The notes beneath the pieces were generated by a model that searched no databases, was not told the DNA's origin, and saw only the letters and a list, made by a program, of their open reading frames with translations. Below, one piece after another: positions 1-8,553 of a DNA stretch of 64,000 nt. Numbering within the stretch: position 1 is the stretch's first letter; every line of letters begins with the position of its first letter. The translations under genes and the position numbers were made by a program. Source of the DNA: Malaya genurostris (lineage: Eukaryota; Arthropoda; Insecta; Diptera; Culicidae); the NCBI RefSeq assembly GCF_030247185.1, contig NC_080570.1:152471641-152535640 (forward strand), read 5' to 3'.

Positions 1-480
1 CGACGGCATAACCGTGAATCTGATTAACCCTTTATTGACGGATAGAATCATGAGTAGCTCGTTCGGTATTGCCATTGAACTATGGATTCTACACCCAGAA
101 CAAAGTGATGAAACCAAAAACATGTTATTTGTAAAGAAATTTCATGAATACTAATGCCAAAACAGGAAAATAGTAGATATGTAGTATTCAGAAATGTCCC
201 GTCGACGAGCAAGACGAACGGTATTTTTCAAAATCTATTTTGCCAGCACCCAAACTATACCGAAAAAAAACATTATCATGCACACAATCTACTAGGTGTT
301 CAAAGAAATAGGTAACATATCTTAGAATCATTCAAAGACAACTTTGAGGTGATTGTATATCGACAAACTTGGTTAAAGAAATTTCTCTATCTGACAAGGA
401 TGATACGATCACAACTTGTTAAAACAAGAATGTTTTTTAATCGGTTTAAAAACCTGTTGAACAAGCAAATGAATGTAAAG
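1..480. other. Unassigned sequence upstream of DD37E fossil
   Basis: AT-rich sequence with no recognisable gene. The last part may contain the decayed 5' portion of the transposase that begins to be readable near 480, but I cannot align it confidently. Confidence 0.4.
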
Positions 481-1085
481 GCTTGCTGGAAATTTGAACT
501 GCATAATCATGGACGACGAAACCTACGTGAAACTCGATTACAAATCCAATGTCGGGACCACAATATTATACGGTGCGAGAAGGGCAAGTGTGGAACCAGT
601 CCGAGACATCGATAGAAGTCGAAAGATTTGGTAAGAAAGCTATGGTCTGGCAAGCAATTTGTAGCTGCGGTAAGATTTTGAAACCCTTCATCACCATTGC
701 TTCAATGAACAGCGAAATATACATCAAGGAATGTTTACAAAAACGACTTCTACCCATGATTCGAAGCCACGAAGATCCTGTTGTCATCTGGCTAGATCTT
801 GCTTCTTCCCACCATTCGAAATCAACGGTAGAATGGTATTTTACCAAAAATGTCACTTTCGTCCCAAAAGACATGAATCCACCAAATTGCCCACAACTTC
901 GACCGATTGAAGAATTTTGGCCATTAACGAAGGCACATCTTAGGAAACATGTCTCGGCAGTCGAAACAGTTCCAAAATTCGAAAAAGATTGGAAAAAAGT
1001 GTCAAAATTTGTCGCCAAGAAGTCTGTACGGAATTTAATGAGGAACGTTCGCAAGAAGGTGCGCCAGCTAGTCTACAATGGCTAA
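481..1085 (+). pseudogene. DD37E Tc1/mariner transposase, C-terminal two thirds, frameshifted
   Basis: This is the catalytic half of an IS630-Tc1-mariner transposase, the enzyme that cuts and pastes the element at TA sites. The first catalytic Asp lies in a MDDETYVK motif starting at 509. About 40 bases later the frame shifts by one, and the rest reads openly from 549 to the stop at 1085. The second Asp is in WLDLASSHHS (codon 795-797). The Glu is in PIEEFW (codon 909-911), 37 codons further on, which is the DD37E spacing. The motif VWQAICSCG lies between. No helix-turn-helix N-terminus is recognisable and no terminal inverted repeat is visible downstream, so this is a dead fragment. It resembles the copy at 59605-60593 over its whole readable length. 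Confidence 0.85.
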
Positions 1086-1189
1086 GTAGCAAATGTTGAG
1101 AACAATATTCTGTTGTTGTAGTCTAATATTATCAGTATATCGAATAAAATTTGAATATCTAACACTTGTGAATTATTTACAGCGAAATC

Positions 1190-1840
1190 AAAGTGCGTCT
1201 ATACATTCTGGGACATAGCCCTTTTCCCATTCCGTAATGGTAAGGTGCCAAATCCTACCAAAGCATACTGAAACTATAATGTCGTCCTTCATGACAATCC
1301 AGAAATTTCCCGGTTTCCAGTTTAATCCACAGGAACGGATGGCTTTCTTTGTGAACCTTCACTGTTCAACTACTCTGGCCGTTACCGTATAACACTGTAC
1401 AAGAAGTTGTTTCTGCTAGGACGTGTGTTTCATCTTCCTGTACTACACCGTCAACCTTCGTGAGCATTTTCATTTACAATTTTCGTGATCGTGCTGAGGC
1501 GGACTTGGTTTTCTTATTGTCACGAGTTGGAGGCATCATCGGTTTTGTAACCCGACAGTCGTTTGATGCGCGGTTGAAAACGACACTCCCGACTGGCCTG
1601 TAACATCTTGGACGGAGAGCAATCACTCTTTCCAACATCCCTCCGATCCAGTATTTCTTGTTTCCAACAAGCGTTCTACGAACACTTTCATTACGTTCCT
1701 GGCAGTAAATTTTACTTCATTCAATATTTTCGCTAAATGGGTATGCGAGTAGTTCGGATTTTCGCGATGCACGAGCAAAATAATGTTAATTGTTTTTCCC
1801 TATGTGTTTTCAGTCTCATTATCCGAATCAGGGCAAGTTA
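1190..1840 (-). pseudogene. Heavily decayed DD37E-like transposase
   Basis: Read on the minus strand, about 1810-1645 gives a helix-turn-helix-like segment (HRENPNYSHTHLAKILNEV, then a basic stretch). Near 1440-1410 it gives an EDETHVLAE motif that aligns with the MDDETYVK catalytic box. Near 1290-1210 it gives ML-W-stop-DLAPYHY, which aligns with the FWLDLASAHYS box of the 60-kb copy. The frame changes several times and most of the stretch between the first and second catalytic boxes is missing. It lies head to head with the plus-strand fragment ending at 1085. The identification rests on ordered short motifs only. Confidence 0.5.
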
Positions 1841-2283
1841 AGAGCCGGAAGCACTGCTTCTATTCTGTATGATGCCCATCATTTGCTTCTAACGAATTAC
1901 CTAAGTGTTTTTTTTTTTTTCATAAGATTCAGATTCAGATTTGAGGCTTCAAAGCAGTTTTGGTGATGCTTTTTCGTGAAAAATAGGCTATTGCGGGCTC
2001 GCTGCATCGTGTTTATTTGTGTGCTATCCGTCCTCACTGCTGCTCGTTTGGACCTATCTAAGATAAAAATTTTCGGTGGTATATGATTTGCAGATGAGGA
2101 ATTGATTGAGAACAACCACAAAAAATACCAATTGTTGCCGAGTAGTTGAACAACCGCTCATATTTAGAAGATCGCGAGTGTCGAATACGAATACAACAGT
2201 ACATTTTATCATACTTTAAAAACTAAACGATAATTTTATTTTGTATGATAGTTTTTGTTAAAATAGTTCAATGGACATTCATA
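1841..2283. other. Unassigned AT-rich spacer
   Basis: No gene, RNA or repeat recognised. It ends at the TA dinucleotide flanking the mariner element. Confidence 0.4.
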
Positions 2284-2350
2284 TAACAGTTCGGCTGGAA
2301 AGTTCGTATCGTTTAATAGAAACACATTTTTTTGCCAAAATTTGTTTTTA

Positions 2351-3074
2351 TTATTCAACATAATTGCCATCAGAGGCGATACAGCGATTATAGCGATCTT
2401 CCAACTTTTCGATACCATTTCTGTAGTACGATTTGTCCTTTGCCTCAAAATAGGCCTCAGTTTCAGCGATTACCTCTTCATTGCTTCTAAATTTTTTACC
2501 AGCGAGCATTCTCTTGAGGTCTGAGAACAGGAAAAAGTCACTGGGGTCCACTCAGCTGACTGTCGATTGGACTCCGGAGTGAAGTGATGGAGCCATGTTT
2601 CGTCCATTGTTATATATCGACGAAAAAATCGGTTTTATTCCGATATAACAGCTCCAAACACTGCTCAGAATCATCAATTCGTTGTTGTTTTTGATCGATT
2701 GTGAGCTCACGCGGCACCCATTTTGCACAAAGCTTTCTCATATCCAAATATTCGTGAATAATATTTCCAACACGTTCCTTTGATATCTTTAGGGTGTCAG
2801 CTATCTCGATCAACTTCACTTTACGGTAATTGAAAATCATTTTGTGGATTTTTTTCACGTTTTCATCGGTAGCAGCCTCTTTTGGACGTCCACTGCGTTC
2901 ATCGTCTTCGGTGCTCATATGACCAGTACGAAATTTTGCAAACCACTTATGAATTGTTGCTACGCCCGGTGCAGAGTCTGGATAACACTCATCAAGCCAT
3001 TTTTTGGTGTCGGCGGCACTTTTTTTCATCAAAAAGTAGTGTTTCATCAACACACGAAATTCCCTTTTTTCCAT
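2351..3074 (-). pseudogene. mariner transposase with the catalytic core deleted
   Basis: The minus-strand frame from 3074 reads as the N-terminal domain of a mariner transposase: MEKREFRVLMKHYF, the helix-turn-helix around ATIHKWFAKFRTG, the RSGRPKEA linker, and a second helix-turn-helix region ending in MRKLCAKWVPRELT. After a frame disruption near 2610 the first catalytic box follows (MDETWLHHFTPESNRQ). The sequence then jumps near 2551 to the C-terminal tail (SDFFLFSDLKRMLAGKKF to NRCIASDGNYVE, stop at 2351). The segment with the second Asp (HDNA box) and the third Asp (YxPDLAP box) is missing. The product could not catalyse transposition. The N-terminal 154 residues remain an open frame. 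Confidence 0.88.
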
Positions 3075-3120
3075 TTTTTTTTTTCACAATAACAATGATA
3101 GCTTCACTCAAAATGCAATA

Positions 3121-3296
3121 CACTGAAGTCTTTTTTATGCGAATTTACGTACCGCATAACTCTGAAAATTCGCATTAAAAAACCGCATAACTCTGAAACT
3201 TCGCATAAAAAAAACCGCATAACTCTGAAAATTCGCATAAAAAAAGTCGCGTAAAAAAACCGCATAAAAAAGACCGCATAAAAAAAGACCTCAGTG
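3121..3296. repeat. 176-bp MITE of the CACTGAGGTC family inserted in mariner
   Basis: The ends are inverted (CACTGAAGTCTTTTTTATGC at 3121 and its near-complement ending CTCAGTG at 3296). TA flanks both sides (3119-3120, 3297-3298). The interior repeats 'ccgcataactctgaaa' several times. The same ends and interior recur at about 11965, 19095, 21360, 52590, 53480, 61947 and 62390. It has no coding capacity, so it would depend on a transposase encoded elsewhere. Confidence 0.75.
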
Positions 3297-3529
3297 TATC
3301 TCTCAAACTAATAATCAGACAGCTGTCAAATTTATACACGTATCTTTTGAAGGTTGGTAGTAACTGAAAATGGTATGGATTTAATTCTAGTGGCGCCCTC
3401 TCATAGAAACGATACGAACTTTTCATCCGATCTGTTAAATACTATCGTACACAGTACAAAAAGTTTTCAACGAAACGGCTTCCGGGGAAATAACTCATTC
3501 ACCTAAGAGACGATTTTTTTGCACGATGT

Positions 3530-3660
3530 TATCACTTATTACTGAAGTGGATTTAGCGAGCTACCAGTCCGTCATTTTTCATCACGACAACGCTCGGTCA
3601 TATTGGGACAATTTAGTCAAAATCACTTTGAATAATAGTGAATAAACAATTCCCACGATA
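3530..3660 (+). pseudogene. Short mariner transposase fossil (HDNA box)
   Basis: The plus strand reads VIFHHDNARSYWDNLVKI around 3570-3625. This matches the second catalytic Asp box of mariner transposases (HDNARPH type). A stop follows soon after and neither neighbouring domain is recognisable. It lies just outside the right end of the mariner element and may be an independent scrap. Confidence 0.45.
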
Positions 3661-3879
3661 CAAGACTGAGCAAAAGCTCTCTAATTATCCCACACAGTAT
3701 GTAATATTCCATTGAATCAGTTGTAACAGAAAGGCGTCCATCAGAAATAACAGAATTTAACGTGAGATTTGAAAATTACTTGGCTAAAAAACTTTTTCGC
3801 CCATTTTCATGATTTCACTGATTCATTATTCTTTTTTTTACCTTCGGTCTGTTTCTCGTTAATCTAGTTGGAAAGTGTT

Positions 3880-4190
3880 AGTTCAAGGAATTTCCGAAAT
3901 CGAAAATTATTTCGTGACACCAACAGAATTGCTTGAAACGTCGAGAATTAGTTTCACCTCGAAAACCGAGATTTTCTAAGTCGAAAAAAAATTTATTGTC
4001 AAATGTCTTAGCATTCTCTGAAACGTCGAGATCTAGTGTCACCTCTAATTTTTTTGTTGAAAATATTTGACACTGGGAATTTTTTTTGGAGATTCCTAAA
4101 ATTGTTTCAATTTGAAAATCTTCTAAATCCTAAAAAGTCGGTTTTTTCAAAAAATATTTTTTCGAGCTGGCACTAAATTTCGACGTTTGG
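3880..4190. repeat. Degraded interior of the CACTGAGGTC MITE family
   Basis: The phrases 'tgaaacgtcgagatctagtgtcacct' and 'tcaaatgtcttag' are the same as those of the 12-15 kb satellite and the long MITE copies at 52.6 and 53.5 kb. No ends are recognisable. Confidence 0.5.
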
Positions 4191-4590
4191 CATAACCCCT
4201 TATCCATATCCGATTTGGCTCAAATTTTGCACTTTTGAGCACTACCGCTGAACAAAACAAGAGATGACCCTAAAATATTGGCACCCTAGTTATCTAATTC
4301 GACACAGTGCATGTCGGTGCGAACGTTGTTACATTACTTTTACGTTTGAACTAGATATACACTGAGCTACAAGTTTTGTTAAATTGTATCGCTTTTTCCC
4401 GTTGAGGTTCATATCAATAAAATAAAATTGTGACTATTCTCCTAGAAGTTGCCCATATTTCTCAAGGTTTTCAAATGGTTTCGCTAATTTTTGAAGAGAC
4501 ACTAATCACAATAACGTCTGATATGGGTTTAATAACTGGATTGAACTAAAAACCGGGAACGCTACGACCACTTTTTTGTAAGTTATTGAA
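4191..4590. other. Unassigned spacer
   Basis: No gene or repeat recognised. Confidence 0.35.
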
Positions 4591-4800
4591 AGATGGCTTT
4601 TTGGTCAAATGTTGCTTTACAAAATATTTATTTTGCGTTTAAAAGCCGACGGTTCGAAGGAATACCGCTTCATCTTCAGGGTAAAAACCTACAATTAGTT
4701 GTCGTTTTGCCCTGAAGATGAAGGGATAATTCTTCGAAACGTTGGAGCCTAACACAAAATAAATATTTTGTAAAACAAGAACTTATCCAAAAAGCCATAT
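4591..4800. repeat. Fold-back (palindromic) repeat of about 210 bp
   Basis: The left arm 4591-4686 is the approximate reverse complement of 4709-4800, with roughly 80 percent identity by eye. Both arms contain 'acaaaatatttattttg' and a 'ccctgaagatgaag' motif. The loop is about 22 bp. Partial relatives occur at about 17222-17285 and 24630-24695, which share the CCTGAAGA and CGAAACGTTGG words. A non-autonomous fold-back element is likely. Confidence 0.65.
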
Positions 4801-5034
4801 TCCAGTACACTAAACAACGGGAACAATATTTGAGATGCGTTATTTTTAATAAATTTTTTTCGTTTAAATTTCCAGCCATCAAGAAAATAACATTAAGCTC
4901 TTTTACAGTGTATGTACTTTCCACTGTCTTTTTCCTACTTGTTCTTCTTTTTGGGTGTTTATTATTTTTTCAATGCTTTTTAAAAACGTTTTACCTTAAG
5001 GTCATTCACCTCTTCGGGAAAATCTTTCTGACCC

Positions 5035-5108
5035 TATGTGCGGGTATGGGAATCGAACCCAGGTGGGCTGCGTGAAATACACCGACTAACCCATCACGTT
5101 CTATACCC
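5035..5108 (-). repeat. tRNA-like SINE head or tRNA-derived scrap
   Basis: The minus strand has a pol III A-box-like word (TGGGTTAGTCGG) followed by a B-box (GGTTCGATTCC), and complementary outer ends (CGGGTAT / ATACCCG). The spacing between boxes is shorter than in a functional tRNA, and the acceptor and T stems cannot pair correctly together. It therefore reads as a tRNA-related SINE head rather than a tRNA gene. No anticodon loop can be assigned. Confidence 0.45.
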
Positions 5109-5110
5109 GT

Positions 5111-5690
5111 CCCCTTCTTCTTGGGTATTATTTTGTAGAAGTTCTCCAGTAATAATCATTCGAAGAAAGTTAATTTACAAAAAATATATTCACTCTTTTT
5201 TAAAATCAGGATTGAGTCAAATTCGTACAAGTTTCATCCAAATCAAAGTATTTGAAGTCTGATGTTTGGTGACCCATTTCTGAAGTTGCACTGTTATTGC
5301 TTTAATTAATAGATCCGATGTTTTAACTTCTAGTTAGAACAATTAATTTGAGTGTTGGTTTTCGATGTTTTCATTCCTTCAGTATTTACATTTAAAAAAC
5401 ATAGAGAATATATTGAACAAAGCTTGATTGTTAAAAACTTTACCATTTAAAATCTTACGTCAGTTTTCAAATAGCTTCAAGTTGAAAACAAAGACGGGGA
5501 GATTTGAATAGAATGTCTGCGCCATTAGGACAAACTCGCTACGCATTAAACAAATTGCTACAAAAGACGGGTGCTTAAAATTTGCTACATCATTTGTTAG
5601 CATTCTCCGAAAAGTTAGTCTCGACATAATTACAAATTGATCATTCTCTCCGATTATGACTGAAGTAACTTGGCCAACCACCCATGAGTG
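5111..5690. other. Unassigned AT-rich spacer
   Basis: No gene or repeat recognised. Confidence 0.35.
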
Positions 5691-6160
5691 ACACATTTTC
5701 CCTTCTTACAAGTGCAGAAAAACCACGAGACACCAACCATCCGAGCAGGCCGTCATCGTCGAAACGGCATCCTAGGAATGGGGTCTGCACTTGTACTTAA
5801 TGTTCCATAACTGTCATCGCGACGTTTATTATTCATTAATTTTTGCCCTCCCCCTCCGATCCAGTCGTCATTCCTCATTGTCATGGTTACGCAGTGAATT
5901 TTTCGGTTCTCCCGAAGCCGAGTGCGCCGGATGCCGAAAATGATGACTAAACAATGAATTGTGCTAGCGAGCACCGAATGACGACGAGCAGAGCAGCACA
6001 AGCGAGCAAGTCAGGCAATGAAAGAAAGCATCTTTCTCCGTGGCATGCTTGGACGCGTGCTTTTTTTCTTCTTTTTTTTTTGTTTCCTACTCCTCCAATT
6101 TATCAGTTACTGCAAGCGTACGAGAAATGTTGGCCCATTAGTTTAATAGAATAGACAAGC
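5691..6160. other. GC-richer low-repeat island
   Basis: Base composition and complexity differ from the surrounding repeats (runs such as gccgagtgcgccggatgcc). Short open frames on both strands show no protein family I recognise. It may be conserved non-coding host sequence. Confidence 0.35.
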
Positions 6161-6825
6161 GTCACGTGAAAAAAAAACACACAGACAAACACACGTACCG
6201 GGACAAACTATACCGGATAAATTGATTGTTTCGCTGCCTAAGTGAAGTGGCAGAAGAACACTACGAGATCCCGTCTTGCGACGTTGTTCGAAAAGCTAAG
6301 TAACATTTTTGGCATTCCCGTCACTGTAGATAGGGTTGCCAACTGCACGGGCCATTACCGGCCCTCAATAATATATACAAACAGTACAAACTAAAGCTAA
6401 ACTATTATGCGATACTTAACGGAACACAGATCGGAAAACGTTTACCTCTAAGACTCGACTTTTTCATTCGATCGTTCGCCCGGTAAACACATGTGACGAA
6501 ATAAAATCTTTAATATTGCTTTTGTATTTGTGTTTTGTAATCTTACGATCAAGCTGAAACTGCAACGATGTACTTTGATAACAGCCATTCAACTGTGAAA
6601 ACTGTGCTTGCTGATCGGTAAAAAAAATGGAAGATATTCGGCGCTAAAAGGCAATATCACAGCGGAAATTGCTGCCCGAAACGTCCGAAATGTTGTTAAA
6701 TATTATGAAAAATGCACAAAAAATGGCAGTTTTTGTGTGTCATATGATCGTTATTGTGTTCTGTGTGAATTGTCGATAAATGGCATTGTGCTACAGGAAT
6801 GAGAAGGGCCTAACTAAAAAACCTG
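6161..6825. other. Unassigned sequence
   Basis: No recognisable gene. A 64-codon frame at 6608-6802 has no recognisable motif and is probably chance. Confidence 0.35.
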
Positions 6826-7485
6826 TTTTAATCCACCTAGTGATGCCTTTCTTATATCAATCATACTATCATATATAGTACTGTGTTATTCTTCACAATA
6901 ATTTTCTTCGATTCGTAAAAGAATAACCGAAATCGGTTTGTTTGACCGTCTACTGATAAAAACTATCAATTGGAGAAGATTTGAGGTCGATTTAGAATAC
7001 TTTTTACGTTTTTCGCCCTTTTCAGTGATAGTATAAAATTTTTTGACACACTTTACCCTATATTGCCGGATCCGAAAGTCAGATCCGGATGAAATTCGGG
7101 GCTTTCGTATGGGACCACAGGACCTTTCATTTGAACCTAAGTTTGTGAAAATCGGGCGCACCATCTATGAGAAAAGTCAAAACATATATTTTCATTTTTT
7201 GGCACATTTTACCCCATAACTCTGGAACCGGAAGTCGGATCCGAATAATATTCAAGAATTTTCTATGGGACCACAAGCCCTTTCATTTGAATCTTAGTTT
7301 GCGAAAATCGGTTGAGCCATCTCCGAGAAAAGTTAGTGCAAAAAAACGTCACATACACACAGACATTTTCCGTACTCGACGAACCGAGTCGAATGGTATA
7401 TGACACTAGGCCCTCCGGGCCTCGGTTCAAAAGTCGGTTTTCACAGTGATTGCATAACCTTTCTATATGAGAAAGGCAAAAGGTC
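6826..7485 (-). repeat. Dispersed gaggcccggagggcc repeat, copy A
   Basis: One edge reads 'ttaatccacctagtgatgcc'. The other contains 'gccctccgggcctc', followed by 'gattgcataacctttctatatgagaaaggc'. Between them, 'tccgagaaaagtt' and 'gttgagccat' recur as they do in the copies at 8.13, 39.16, 40.94 and 57.69 kb. It is not coding. The two edges carry a short inverted pair (TGCCTTTCTTATAT / ATATGAGAAAGGCA). Confidence 0.65.
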
Positions 7486-7489
7486 GATT

Positions 7490-7725
7490 TTTTACCGTGA
7501 AATTTTTTATTCTTTAGTATAACCTCCATCTAGAGCAATACACTTGACCCAACATTTTTATGCCCTTCAACAAAAAAAGTTTTGCTAAGGCCTTCAAAAC
7601 AGGCTTCCGTTTCTGCAATGTGCTCAGCATTCTACGAAAATTTCTTTCCCAGGAAAAACCTATTCAGGTTTTGAAATATAGAATAGTCTGGACCATACGG
7701 GGGATGGTAAATCATCGTAACCATT
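7490..7725 (-). pseudogene. mariner transposase C-terminal fossil
   Basis: On the minus strand the order is a PPYGPDYSIFQNLNRFF box (the third catalytic Asp region, normally YSPDLxPxDYHxF), then GKKFRRM, then a tail GIKMLGQVYCSRWRLY resembling the usual GIxxLxxRWxKCI ending. Nothing upstream of the third catalytic region is preserved. It belongs to a different mariner lineage from the copy at 2286-3435. Confidence 0.6.
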
Positions 7726-7730
7726 CGTAC

Positions 7731-8128
7731 CGCAAATCATTCAATTTCACCGTTGCCGACCGACCGACCGTTGAAACTCGTCTTTTTTTCATAACTTGAT
7801 AGAAACTAGAGCTCGTCTGACACTATTAGCTGTTATTCAAGCAACAAGTGTCAAGAAATTTGGTATTGGGCCATCTTGAGACTTGTTCTAACCAAAAATA
7901 TACACGGTTCGAAACTATTATACGTCTTTTCTGTGAGAGGCCCGGGACTTTTTTTTTCCATGTAGTATATCCTAAATAAATCTCGTACATTTTCAACAAC
8001 TGGTCTAATTACGTAAGTAATTCATAGAATAATTCTTACTAGGTTTCGATTGTGAGCTTTTATGCTTCTATTAAATGTTAACATTAAAGCGTTAAAGATA
8101 AACACGCTATCGAGGAGCATAAATTTTT
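7731..8128. other. Unassigned spacer
   Basis: No gene or repeat recognised apart from a short ACCG run near 7755. Confidence 0.35.
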
Positions 8129-8551
8129 TGCCTTTCTCTCTAGAAAGGTAATAACACTACTGGAAAAACTGACTTTCGAGGCCCGGAGACCCCTAGTGTT
8201 GTATACCATTCAACTCAGCTCGACCAGATCCGAAAATGTCTGGCTGTGAGTGTGCACCTTTCAAACATTTTCTTGCCGTTCAATTTTCTCGGATATGACT
8301 GAACCGATTTTAAATCAAGTATGACTGGGTTGATTTTGAATCACGTTCGAAAATGAAATGGCTGTCACTTCCGAATCCGGATATATAATGGTATAAGTGA
8401 CGTAACCGACAAATTGCATTTTGTTCTCTCCGCTTAATTTTCCCGGAAATGGCTGAAACCGATTTTAACAAGCTGATGCTCATTTTAGAACTTCTATATG
8501 GTCTTTAATCAAGTTCGTAGTTGAAATGGCTGTGACTTTTGGTTGTGGAGG
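8129..8551 (+). repeat. Dispersed repeat copy B, left part
   Basis: It starts with 'gcctttctctctagaaaggt', then 'cgaggcccggagaccc', 'tcaactcagctcgacc' and 'tctcggatatgactgaaccg', in the same order as other copies. It is cut at 8551 by the pogo-like element and resumes at 11405. Confidence 0.65.
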
Positions 8552-8553
8552 TA

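Larger units (their letters stand above)
2286..3435 (-). mobile_element. Internally deleted mariner element with terminal inverted repeats
   Basis: The ends are imperfect inverted repeats of about 28-29 bp (about 2286-2313 and 3407-3435; shared core AAAGTTCGTATCGTTT, three mismatches). TA lies directly outside both (2284-2285 and 3436-3437), as expected for mariner target duplication. Inside is a minus-strand transposase remnant (2351-3074) and, between its start codon and the right end, a separate 176-bp MITE (3121-3296). The element is therefore both internally deleted and a landing site for a later insertion. Confidence 0.8.

Noticed and set aside
5035..5108. Functional tRNA gene
   Set aside because: Acceptor and T stems cannot both form and the box spacing is too short.
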